Origin: Nitrospirota bacterium | GTDB lineage: Bacteria; Nitrospirota; Thermodesulfovibrionia; Thermodesulfovibrionales; SM23-35 | Assembly (NCBI GenBank): GCA_014859105.1 | Contig: JACUUX010000006.1 | Span: forward strand, 35,210-99,209 | Direction of reading: 5' to 3' | Length of the DNA: 64,000 nucleotides | Part shown: positions 53,060-61,406 of the stretch, one piece after another | Numbering within the stretch: the first letter of the stretch is position 1 | How the letters are laid out: each line of letters starts with the position of its first letter | The notes under the pieces: model-generated | The model's database searches: none | What the model was told of the DNA's origin: nothing | Seen by the model: only the letters and a program-made list of their open reading frames with translations | Translations under genes and position numbers: made by a program

Positions 53060-54438
53060 TATCCCTGTCTTTTCAAAAGAGATGCCAGCTCTTTGATTAA
53101 AATCGTATTTTCCCTGTGCGATTTCACCGAAATTCTTAAATATGTACTGTCAAGCCCTTTGAAATTTGAGCACTCCCTGACAAGTATGCCCTTTTTCATT
53201 AAATAATTGCGGATTTCTCGTGCGTTGTCCATTCTTAATAAGTAGAAATTAGCAGCGGAATTAAAAAATTCTATCCCGTTTTTTCTGAAATTCTTCTCGA
53301 GAAACCTCTTTTCCTCTGCTATTAACTTAGTTGTCTCTTTTTTAAATACCCTATCTTTGAGGGCTATAACCGCCGCCCTCTGAGCAAGATTATTTACAGT
53401 CCATGGCTCTTTCAGTCCTTTCATAAAGTTAATAAGATGTACGGGAAATACGCCGTATCCAATCCTGAGGCCGGGAATCGCATAAAAGTTACTCATTGTT
53501 CTCAGAACAATAAGATAAGGGTTGTTTCCAACATCTTTTATGACAGATTCATCCGGGCAGAAATCTATAAAGGCTTCGTCAACAACTAGATAACATTTAA
53601 GTTCTTTTGCTGCATCTGCGATTCTTTTGACATCGTGTTTTACGAGTAATCTCCCCGTTGGATTATTCGGATTACAGAGAAAGGCCACATCAAAAGACAG
53701 CGATGAGTTATAAGTGATAAGCGGCGAGTTATTAATCCCCCCTTGCCGCCCTTTACTAAAGGGCGGCAAGGGGGGGGTTGGTAATTTTCCTTCCATTGTT
53801 TTAATAAATTCATCAGGGTTTATTTCGAAGCCCTTTTCCTTGTTTAGCATAAGATGTCTAATATCTATCCGATTCGAATGCGAGAAGCCCGGAATTACAC
53901 CCCCACCCTTACCCTCCCCCCTCAAGGGGGAGGGAATTTCTGAAGATTTACCCTCCTCCGTCAAGAGAGTGGGAATTTTTAAAGAGTTACCCCCCGTCAA
54001 GGAAGCGGGAATTCCTAAAGAGTCCTCCTCCCCTTGCGGGAGGGGGTGATGGAGAGGGGTTATATTCTGTAATGCTATTGCCCTTTCATATTCTGAAAAT
54101 GTCGGCGCCGGGATAAGAACCCTTCGAGGCATTAATGTCCTTGCAATAAGATAAATGAGCTCTGTGCTTCCACTGCCGCAGAGAATCATGTCTTGTTCAA
54201 TGCCGTGATATTGTGCAAGCCATTTTCTGAGCCTCTTTGCTTCAGGGTCTGGATAATTGTGAAGGTGTTTGAGATGTTTCCGTATCTCCACTTTTACTTT
54301 TTTAGATATTCCGAGTGGGTTTATAGATGCGCTGAAATCTATTACCTTTCTTTCTTGCATCTTAAGTTCTTCAGCAAGCCTGTAGATATTTCCGCCATGC
54401 TCGAATGGGTGAGAGACATTAAATATTTCTTGTTCCAT
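53059..54438 (-). CDS. CobD-like PLP-fold aminotransferase/decarboxylase lacking the PLP lysine
   Basis: Resembles L-threonine-O-3-phosphate decarboxylase, which supplies aminopropanol phosphate for cobalamin. Present are HGGNIYRLAEEL, DFSASINPLGIS, LCGSGSTELIYLIART, NPNNPTGRLL and DEAFIDF. In the lysine motif the sequence is TMSNFYAIPGLRIGYG: Asn at residue 317 (codon AAC at 53490-53488) stands where family members have the Schiff-base Lys. Two repeat-derived insertions, about 60 and 20 residues, enlarge it to 459 residues against the usual 350-370. It may be inactive or altered. It is translationally coupled to the following kinase-phosphatase gene. Confidence 0.8.
   Translation of the reverse strand: MEQEIFNVSHPFEHGGNIYRLAEELKMQERKVIDFSASINPLGISKKVKVEIRKHLKHLHNYPDPEAKRLRKWLAQYHGIEQDMILCGSGSTELIYLIARTLMPRRVLIPAPTFSEYERAIALQNITPLHHPLPQGEEDSLGIPASLTGGNSLKIPTLLTEEGKSSEIPSPLRGEGKGGGVIPGFSHSNRIDIRHLMLNKEKGFEINPDEFIKTMEGKLPTPPLPPFSKGRQGGINNSPLITYNSSLSFDVAFLCNPNNPTGRLLVKHDVKRIADAAKELKCYLVVDEAFIDFCPDESVIKDVGNNPYLIVLRTMSNFYAIPGLRIGYGVFPVHLINFMKGLKEPWTVNNLAQRAAVIALKDRVFKKETTKLIAEEKRFLEKNFRKNGIEFFNSAANFYLLRMDNAREIRNYLMKKGILVRECSNFKGLDSTYLRISVKSHRENTILIKELASLLKRQG
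53734..53780. repeat. In-frame CCCCCTTT palindrome in the cobD-like gene (A)
   Basis: CCCCCCTTGCCGCCCTTTAC and its inverse, translated as PTPPLPPFSKGRQGGINN. It lies in the loop before SFDVAFLCNPNNPTG. Confidence 0.75.
53899..54060. repeat. Compound in-frame repeat in the cobD-like gene (B)
   Basis: Three or four degenerate units of about 40-50 bp, each with CCCTC/GAGGG arms and a GGGAATTYC spacer, inserted after residue about 126. They encode HPLPQGEEDSLGIP, LTGGNSLKIP, LLTEEGKSSEIP and SPLRGEGKGGGVIP. Each unit ends in IP, so the tandem nature is visible at the protein level. Confidence 0.75.
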
Positions 54439-54553
54439 TGGTCAATGCCTTAGCGCGTTTAAGTTCATGGATTGAATGGATAGACTCAAGCTCTTTTCTA
54501 TGTTGTTTTTGAGCTTCTTCAATATCATAAACCGTGTATGAAGCAAAAGTCAC
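54419..54553 (-). CDS. Possible 44-residue ORF overlapping the cobD-like start
   Basis: A GTG at 54553 with AAGG upstream opens 44 codons (MTFASYTVYDIEEAQKQ...). The encoded peptide is helical and charged, ends 20 bp inside the cobD-like gene in another frame, and has no recognised relative. It could be a remnant of the C-terminus of a lost gene. Confidence 0.3.
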   Translation of the reverse strand: MTFASYTVYDIEEAQKQHRKELESIHSIHELKRAKALTNGTRNI

Positions 54554-54561
54554 TAACCTTA

Positions 54562-54591
54562 TTGACGGTTCGGTTGAACATCAGGCATACT
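54562..54591 (+). promoter_or_regulatory. Possible promoter of the SYLF gene
   Basis: TTGACG and CATACT 18 bases apart, about 170 bp before the gene. The leader also has a near-palindrome AGCCTCTGAGAGGCT at 54719-54733, a possible operator or hairpin. Nothing else is seen in 54554-54761. Confidence 0.4.
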
Positions 54592-54761
54592 TTATGGTAC
54601 ATTTTTAGCAGAAAGGGAACTTCCATATACTTATTGTGCTAAACCAACAACAATGCAGAAAGAGAAATTGTAAGCGCTCACTGCGAAACCACCCGAAAAG
54701 ATAAAGTGCGGAAATAAGAGCCTCTGAGAGGCTTGAAGAAAACAATGAGAAGGAGGAGTAG

Positions 54762-55334
54762 ATGAAATTATTCAAGAAAGGAAAATATGAGATGCAATGC
54801 ATAATGACCATGTTACTCTTATGCATTATTTTTTTTGCTAACGGATCATTTGCGGCAACAGCAAAGGAAATTGAAGTCAGTGTCGATGTTGCTCTTGAAC
54901 GATTTGTAAAAGAGGTTAGAGGGGGAGAGGAATTCCTTAAGGTTGCAAAAGGTATACTTGTTATCCCCGGTATCTTCAAGGCTGGCTTTATCATTGGAGG
55001 CGAGTACGGTGAAGGTGCACTGCGAATTGGCGGCAAGACAGTCGACTACTATAGTATTGTAGCTGGCTCGTGGGGTATCCAGATTGGAGCGCAGAAAAAG
55101 GATGTGATCCTCATCTTCATGCAGGAAGAGTCGCTTAAAAAATTCCGCGAGAGCCCCGGTTGGAAGGCTGGTGTCGATGGTTCTGTGGCAATAGTTGATG
55201 TGGGAGCAGGAAAGGCAGTGGATACCACAAATATCAAGGACCCCATTATCGGATTCGTTTTCGGTCAGAAGGGGCTGATGGTCAACGCAACGATAGAAGG
55301 TTCAAAATTCACAAAGTTGGATAAGAAAGAATAA
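54762..55334 (+). CDS. SYLF/Ysc84-domain lipid-binding exported protein
   Basis: The 190-residue protein has an N-terminal signal peptide (MTMLLLCIIFFANGSFAATA). A SYLF domain occupies the rest: EEFLKVAKGILVIPGIFKAGFIIGGEYGEGALRIGGKTVDYYSIVAGSWGIQIGAQKKDVILIFM. The domain binds phosphoinositides in eukaryotes; bacterial members are periplasmic or outer-membrane proteins of unclear function. AAGGAGGAG before the ATG is a very strong ribosome-binding site. It appears monocistronic. Confidence 0.88.
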   Translation: MKLFKKGKYEMQCIMTMLLLCIIFFANGSFAATAKEIEVSVDVALERFVKEVRGGEEFLKVAKGILVIPGIFKAGFIIGGEYGEGALRIGGKTVDYYSIVAGSWGIQIGAQKKDVILIFMQEESLKKFRESPGWKAGVDGSVAIVDVGAGKAVDTTNIKDPIIGFVFGQKGLMVNATIEGSKFTKLDKKE

Positions 55335-55736
55335 ATAGAGTACCTGCTTTATGCAGGAATAAACTCTCAAACAAGAACGTGTGAAAAACATTCCTTAAGA
55401 TGGGGAAAAACCGAGGGATTTTATTGTGAGGCTATAAACTCTTAATCGTAAATGCAATGATACAATCAGTGATTGTTTAAATAGGTACCGTTCTTATCGG
55501 GGAAAAATGCCCTTATGGATGACAACTTGCCCGACATATTTACCCCGTCTATTTCTTAAAGCTCCTTAAAATTAACAAGTCTTACCCTGGTACTGTTTTT
55601 GCTTTATCAGGAAGTAATGTCTGTCATGATAACTTAAAAAATTATTATGAAAACATAGGTATCCGTAAGCCTTCGATAATCAAGGGCTTGCGACTTCTGT
55701 GATAGGCTTATACAGCAGAGGAAGGAGGTGAAATAG
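55335..55736. other. 402 bp intergenic region with hairpins before the cytochrome gene
   Basis: CCTGCTTTATGCAGG (55343-55357) follows the SYLF stop by a few bases and may be a weak terminator, although no T-run follows. Near the right end AAGCCTTCGATAATCAAGGG and a second AGGCTT offer two competing partners for the same AAGCC. No gene is seen. Confidence 0.4.
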
Positions 55737-56096
55737 ATGAAGTCTGTAAGGATAGCATTACTGTCTGTGATAGCCATAGGTCTTATTTTCTCCTATACCT
55801 TTGCAGCAGGGGATGCAGAAAAGGGCAAATCTCTCTTCAACGATCCGAAGTTTGCCGGTGGAACAAAGGCATGCAATGAATGCCATCCCGGTGGAAGAGG
55901 TCTTGAGAAGTCCGGAATGAAGAAAGAATTCAATATGGGGGGCAAAAAGCAGCTGGGTCTCGAAGAGGCTGTTAACTATTGTATTGTAAAAGCCAACAAA
56001 GGCGAGGCAATCGATCCAAAGTCTGAAGATATGGCAAATATCATTGCTTACATTAAGTCATTGAAGGCCGAGATGCCGAAGAGAAGGGGATATTAG
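55737..56096 (+). CDS. Exported monohaem c-type cytochrome
   Basis: The 119-residue precursor has a cleavable signal (VRIALLSVIAIGLIFSYTFAAG). One haem site, KACNECHPGG, is near residue 48, and Met-containing segments (KSGMKKEFNMGGKK) could supply the axial ligand. It is a small periplasmic electron carrier. AAGGAGGTG stands before the start. It is followed after 60 bp by a membrane cytochrome gene, so the two probably form an operon. Confidence 0.88.
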   Translation: MKSVRIALLSVIAIGLIFSYTFAAGDAEKGKSLFNDPKFAGGTKACNECHPGGRGLEKSGMKKEFNMGGKKQLGLEEAVNYCIVKANKGEAIDPKSEDMANIIAYIKSLKAEMPKRRGY

Positions 56097-56156
56097 GAGC
56101 CTGAGGGGAAGGGATAAGATATCTTTTCTTTTCCTTCCCTTTCATGAGGGAGGCTT

Positions 56157-56906
56157 ATGCCAATATTTCTGATAAAGTCTTTCCTGTCTCTTGTGCTGCT
56201 CCTCCTGACATTACTAGCCATGTTCACCATGTTTGAGGTTTTGGGAAGGACAGAGAAAAGATTTAACGTTACAACGCTTATAAGGATACACCGGTTAAAC
56301 GGGAAATTCTACTTTGCGTTATATCTCATCATTGCTTATTTTTGTCTGGATTTTATACTGGAGACAAAGGGGGAGCCCTCACCGAGAGCCACATTCCATG
56401 GTGTATTTGCCCTTGCTGTAATAGTCCTCCTATTATTGAAAGTCTCTTTCGTGAGGTTCTACAGACAGTTCTATGGTTACGTAAAGACCATCGGCATTTT
56501 AATAGCTCTCTTAACGTTCGGAATGATAGGAACCTCCGGGGGATACTATCTCCTTACCACTAAATCCGGCACTGATATACTATTTAAAAAGGTCACAGAG
56601 GAGAAAAAAGAAGCTCCGGAAGGAGCGGGGATCATCGTAAAAACAGACCCGGAAAATATCAAAAAGGGCAAAGAACTTTATGAGTCAAAATGTTTTTTCT
56701 GTCACGATCCTCATAGCACAAAAACAATCCTGGGACCAGGTCATAAAGGCATTCTGAAAAATCCACTGCTTCCCGTAAGCAGAAAGCCGGCAACCCCCGA
56801 GAGTATTGTGGCCCAGGTTAAAAATCCTTATAAGGATATGCCATCTTTTGCGTATTTATCAGATGATGATTTACTGAATATAATCGCTTTTTTAAATACC
56901 CTTTAA
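56157..56906 (+). CDS. Membrane protein with C-terminal c-type cytochrome domain
   Basis: The 249 residues have four predicted helices at about 5-27, 50-70, 80-98 and 108-132, then a periplasmic cytochrome c domain with [10 protein letters not shown] near residue 178 and the axial-Met-like [21 protein letters not shown]. The membrane half carries IHRLNGK and ATFHGVF, with histidines placed as in b-type haem four-helix domains, so it may be a b/c cytochrome that passes electrons between quinone and periplasm. GAGGGAGG precedes the ATG. Its end overlaps the convergent ZIP gene by 4 bp. Confidence 0.75.
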   Translation: MPIFLIKSFLSLVLLLLTLLAMFTMFEVLGRTEKRFNVTTLIRIHRLNGKFYFALYLIIAYFCLDFILETKGEPSPRATFHGVFALAVIVLLLLKVSFVRFYRQFYGYVKTIGILIALLTFGMIGTSGGYYLLTTKSGTDILFKKVTEEKKEAPEGAGIIVKTDPENIKKGKELYESKCFFCHDPHSTKTILGPGHKGILKNPLLPVSRKPATPESIVAQVKNPYKDMPSFAYLSDDDLLNIIAFLNTL

Positions 56907-57715
56907 CCAAATGCCACATCAAGTAACATCATTAAAGCAAAACCAATCATTGCTCCCCCGGTTGCTATATCGGTATTTCCTCCCCGTTGAGACTCTGGAA
57001 TAAGTTCTTCGATGACGACAAACATCATGGCGCCAGCTGCAAAAGAAAGAGCATATGGGAGGATAGGCTGTGCAAGAATGACAACCGCTGCTCCAATAAC
57101 TCCTGCAATTGGTTCAACAACTGCTGATAACTGCCCGTACCAGAAACTTTTCAAACGGGACATCCCCTCACGGCGAAGAGGCATGGATACCGCGAGACCT
57201 TCTGGAAAATTTTGAATCCCTATACCAATTGCTAATGCAGTAGCTCCTGCTAAAGTAGCAGAAGGTAAACCTGCAGCAACAGCCCCAAAAGCAACTCCTA
57301 CGGCAAGCCCTTCCGGGATGTTGTGCAATGTTATGGCAAGTATAAGCAAAGTGCTCCGTTGCCAGCTTGTTTTAATTCCTTCAGCTTCCTCCATCGGAAA
57401 ACCGATGTGCAGATGAGGAAGTATTTTATCGATAGCCCTCAAGAATATACCTCCCAGAAGAAAACCTGCTACAGCTGGAACCCATACAGGAATATCTTTA
57501 CCCTCGGACATTTTAATTGCAGGAGTAAGCAGTGACCAAAAACTTGCAGCTACCATCACTCCTGCAGCAAAGCCAAGCATCCCATCGAGCACCTTCTTGT
57601 TGATGTCTTTCGCTATAAAGACACCTGCTGCACCAAGAGCAGTTAAAAGCCATGTAAAACACGTTGCGAGCAAAGCCTGTAGTACAGGATGCAACTGTTG
57701 AAAAGCTTCTATCAT
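56903..57715 (-). CDS. ZIP family metal transporter
   Basis: The 270 residues form eight helices. The metal-binding motifs are [15 protein letters not shown] near residue 131 and [13 protein letters not shown] near 167; the second has Asn-Phe-Pro-Glu where some members have His. Histidines are clustered in LPHLHIG. It imports zinc or another divalent metal. It is the gene immediately downstream of the formate dehydrogenase, where FdnH would be expected. Confidence 0.92.
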   Translation of the reverse strand: MIEAFQQLHPVLQALLATCFTWLLTALGAAGVFIAKDINKKVLDGMLGFAAGVMVAASFWSLLTPAIKMSEGKDIPVWVPAVAGFLLGGIFLRAIDKILPHLHIGFPMEEAEGIKTSWQRSTLLILAITLHNIPEGLAVGVAFGAVAAGLPSATLAGATALAIGIGIQNFPEGLAVSMPLRREGMSRLKSFWYGQLSAVVEPIAGVIGAAVVILAQPILPYALSFAAGAMMFVVIEELIPESQRGGNTDIATGGAMIGFALMMLLDVAFG

Positions 57716-57896
57716 ATTATTATTCTTAACCCTTCATTAGAGAGAAGTGTATTTCTCGCTTATTTTACAAAAAGTTGTCATTGCTTGAACATCTCCCTTT
57801 CGGAGTCTCTGTCAGAAAACTTAGCGCTTTAGGTTACCCTTTGCACCTCACTCAAGCTATGCGGGTGAACTACCGAATTTCCACGATAAACAACGT
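57716..57896 (-). other. 181 bp gap with potential RNA structure upstream of the ZIP gene
   Basis: On the minus strand CTCCGAAAGGGAG is a small hairpin enclosed by ACA/TGT pairing, and GGGTAACCTAAAGCGC precedes it. The sequence is not AT-rich spacer and is free of the dispersed repeats. I cannot match it to a riboswitch class that I know. It may be the leader of the ZIP gene or a decayed remnant of the formate dehydrogenase operon. Confidence 0.3.
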
Positions 57897-60800
57897 CTAT
57901 GAATTATCCGGGTTGGGGACTCTGGAAACATTGACCATAAAGGCCTTTGTTTCAGGCGCCGTTACATCCGGATCGAAGAACCACGGTCCGAGCAAATTTG
58001 CACTATCCCCTCCATCCTCCGGATACAGCCAGCCATAATGCATTGGCAGGCCAACCTGATGAACTGTGGAACCTTCAATTGTAAACGGCTTGAATCTGCC
58101 TGTAACTATGGCTATCGCCCAGAGCATGGCACGCGCAGAAGACACAATAACCTTCTCACCGTTCTTGATCCCCTTTTCTTTTGCAAGCTCTTTACTCATC
58201 TCCACAAACATCTGAGGCGAACACTCAAGCAGCCATGGCTGACGCCTTGTCATAGAACCTGACTGGTATTGTTCCTGAGTCCTGAATACTGTAGCAACGA
58301 TGGGAAAACGGGGATCAGCGCTGCGGAATATATTCTCAGGAGGGAACCCGGTTTCCTTTGTGTAGTGAAGTTTTGACGCAGGGTTTATCCTCTGTCCGGA
58401 CATTGGATTTTCCGGAAGAGGGGATTCCAGGGGCTCGTAGTGCTCCGGGAACGGGCCTCCTGCAATCGGTGCAAATATATGACCCACACCATCAGCCATC
58501 ATAATGAACGGGAGTCTGCCTTTTTCATCTGCAAGCGGAGGAGAAGATCCATCAGGCACATCCCCTGCCCATTTGTTGGCTGCTGCATCCCATTTAATGA
58601 CCGCCCTCTCTGTATCCCATGGATTGCCTTCTAAGTCAACAGATGCCCGATTATAGAGTATCCTTCTGTTAAGGGGCCAGCTCCACCCCCACTCAGGAAA
58701 GAGTCCGCGTCCTGTCGGGTCAGCCTGCCCCCTTCTTGCTGCCATATTTATTATCCTGCCTTGTTTTTGAGTATAATACTGGCTGTATAACCAGTTTGCG
58801 GACGAGGTCGTGCCGTCTGCCTGAAGATGCGTAAAGTCCGCCAGGAGTTCCCCTTTTTTGCCGAGCAGTCTTGGAGGAGTGGTTGTTCTGTCATAAATAT
58901 CTTCCAGGTAATATCCGTTTATCTCTTTTGCAACGGCGTGTATATCTATCTTTTTGATCTTGCCATCCGGTCCTTTTTCGCCGTAGTTCCAGGTAAGATT
59001 CAGGATCGGTTCAGGGGATACCCCGCCCTCCTTCTCGTAAAGCCTCCTGACCCTGAAATAAAGTTCGTTTGTTATTTCATAGTCAGGCTTTGTTCCGCCA
59101 ACCGGCTCAACCACCTGATAATTCCATTGCACCCATCTGCCGGTATTTGTTGTACTTCCCTCCTCTTCAAGAAAAGATGAAGCGGGGAGCAGAAAGACCT
59201 CGGTCTTTATCTCTTCCGCTTTCATTCCAGGTCCTCTCCAGAACGAGGCTGTTTCGTTGTCAAATAGATCTACACTCACCAGCCACTGCAGTTTTGATAA
59301 AGCCTTTCTTACCTTGCCGGAGTTTGCACGCGAAACGGCAGGGTTCATTGCCCATGCAATGCATCCTTCAATCCTGCCTTTAAACATTTCATCAAAGGCC
59401 ATATGGTCCGAGCAATCCTGACCTTCATCGCGCCTGGGAAGCCATGCATAGCCAAAGTCATTATCCTTCGTTGCTTTGTCTCCATAGATGGATTTCAGGT
59501 AACTTACAATATATTTGTCCCTGTTGACCCACCAGTTAATACTCTTCGGGTCTTTTGTACCGGGTGTGTGTTTCTTTATGTATGCCTTGAGGTCAACAAG
59601 AGAAGCGGTCGGCGTCGGCATGTATCCCGGCAGGTGCTCATACAAAATACCATTGTCCGGCGATCCCTGGGCATTGCCCTCTCCCCTCATGGCATTCAGA
59701 CCGCCACCGGCCATTCCCATATTGCCAAGGAGGATCTGAACGATAGCATATGACATTATATTGCCTCCTCCTACCGAATGCTGGGTGCTGCCCATGGAAT
59801 AAATTACAGTCCCGGCCCTGTCAGGCTTTCCGGTAGCTGCAAAGGTCATGTAGACCTCTTCAAGTTTCTCTTCAGGTGTTCCGGTTATGCTTGAAACCTT
59901 TTTTATGGTGTAGCGGGAAAAATGCTTCCTGAGAAGTTGAAATACACATTGCGGGTCCTGAAGGGTGGGATCTTTCTTTTCTGCACCTTTTTCATCCTCC
60001 TGAAACGACCACGTCGCCCGATCATACTTTCTGGTCTTCTCATCATACCCCGAGAAGAGACCGTCAAGTTCACCGGGACCCTTGAATTCCGGGTTTACAA
60101 GGAACGCGGCATTTGTGTAATGGACAATATACTCTTTGAAATACAGGTCATTTTCGAGGATGTAATTAATCAACCCTCCAATAAGTGCTATATCAGTACC
60201 TGAACGAAAAGGAGTGTATATGTCTGCCACTGCTGCGGTTCTTGTAAAACGGGGGTCAGCAACGATTAACCTTGCACCCCTTTCTTTTGCCTTCATAGCC
60301 CATTTCATCGCAACCGGGTGGTTTTCAGCAGTATTATTTCCTATAATGAGAAGGACATCTGCATTTTTGAAATCAATTATGTGATTTGAAGCTGCCCCGC
60401 GGCCCATTGTAGATCCCAGACCTGGGATACTTGTGGTGTGTCACATCCGGCTCTTGTCATCAAAATAAACAAGCCCCAATGCATACATGAGTTTCAGGTG
60501 CATGATTGTCTCTTCATTACCGAGTGTGAGGCTTCCGTTGCAGAATATGCCATCTGTCCTGTTGACAATAAACCCCTTTGAGCTTAATTTGAACGTCCGG
60601 TCACGGGTCGTCTTTATCCTCCTTGCAATCTCATCCAGCGCCCAATCCCATTCTACTTCTTTCCACCCCGTTGCACCCGGGGCCCGGTACTTCGGTTTTG
60701 TCAACCTTAATGGATTGTAGAGAAGTTGAATCAAGCCGGCTCCTTTCGCACAAAGGGCTCCTCTACTAATTGGATTTTCAGGGTCTCCCTCTATATTGAT

Positions 60801-60995
60801 TACCTTTCCCTTCGATGTATGCGCAATAAGACCGCAACCGACAGAACAATAACGACAGTGTGAAATAATCTCTTTTGCACCTACTGTCCTGAGACCCTGA
60901 GCGTAAGCCATGATAGAATCGAGATCGATTCCCAACATGCTTAGCATGAAGGCGCTACCTGATAATTTCAAAAAATTACGGCGGGATACTTTCAT
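57897..60995 (-). CDS. Formate dehydrogenase catalytic subunit, selenocysteine-containing, Tat-exported (FdnG-like)
   Basis: Oxidises formate at a molybdenum or tungsten bis-pterin centre in the periplasm. The frame has 1,033 codons with one in-frame TGA (60443-60441, codon 185), read as selenocysteine because the surrounding SRM-U-HTTSIPGLGSTMGRG aligns with the active site of FdnG-type enzymes. MKVSRRNFLKLSG is a Tat signal. The [4Fe-4S] ligands are CRYCSVGC and LCAKG. ADVLLIIGNNTAENHP and MRGEGNAQGSPDNG are typical. No FdnH or FdnI gene follows; the next gene is a ZIP transporter. GGAGGAGG precedes the ATG. Conceptual translation without Sec would wrongly split this into two proteins. Confidence 0.95.
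60405..60443 (-). promoter_or_regulatory. SECIS element of the formate dehydrogenase mRNA
   Basis: Immediately 3' of the UGA the mRNA reads CACACCACAAGU, followed by a perfect seven-pair stem AUCCCAG/CUGGGAU (60428-60422 and 60419-60413). Counting the U of UGA as 1, G23 and U24 form the apical loop and U17 is present. These are the positions that SelB recognises in E. coli fdhF, and the loop context AGGUCUG is identical. This is strong evidence of recoding. Confidence 0.9.
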
Positions 60996-61406
60996 CGTCC
61001 TCCTCCTTTGATAGAACCATAAACATAATTGACTCAGATTTTAAATAAATTGTCAAGATTATGTTCAAGTCCAGGAATCCTATAGGCAAACTACAGATTA
61101 TTGAAGGTAACCTTCACATTTGTCAGACGTCCTGTTGCTGCTGACATCAGGTTGGGCGCTCGCACTTGTAAATAGTACAGAAATTTAATAGATTTTAATA
61201 TAATAAATCAATAAGATGGGTAGATAAATGGATGACTGTATCACGGGCAGTCAGGATTAGTTATGTTGCAAAATATCTTGAAAGAATTGCTGACCATGCA
61301 ACGTTAGAAAAGGTAATCGTTAGCATAAAAAAATTTTTTATTAACCGGTCAGGTCATTATTTGACAACTCAATGTTTTTTAGTATTAAATCTTATTGACG
61401 GTAGCA
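60996..61406. other. Intergenic region between formate dehydrogenase and DHH genes
   Basis: Contains the strong formate dehydrogenase ribosome-binding site at 61003-61010 and TTGACA on the minus strand near 61055, possibly a -35 but without a convincing -10. A PhoU-like fragment lies at 61232-61303. No other gene is visible. Confidence 0.4.
61232..61303 (+). pseudogene. PhoU C-terminal fragment
   Basis: MTVSRAVRISYVAKYLERIADHAT corresponds to the conserved last repeat of PhoU (LERIADHAT). The frame then leaves the family (LEKVIVSIKKFFINRSG), and nothing PhoU-like precedes it. It is most likely a relic of a phoU gene removed by deletion or rearrangement. Confidence 0.6.

Noticed and set aside
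60407..60443. Formate dehydrogenase as a broken gene with a nonsense mutation
   Set aside because: The stop is UGA at the exact Sec position, followed by a correct SECIS hairpin, and both halves are otherwise intact and in frame.
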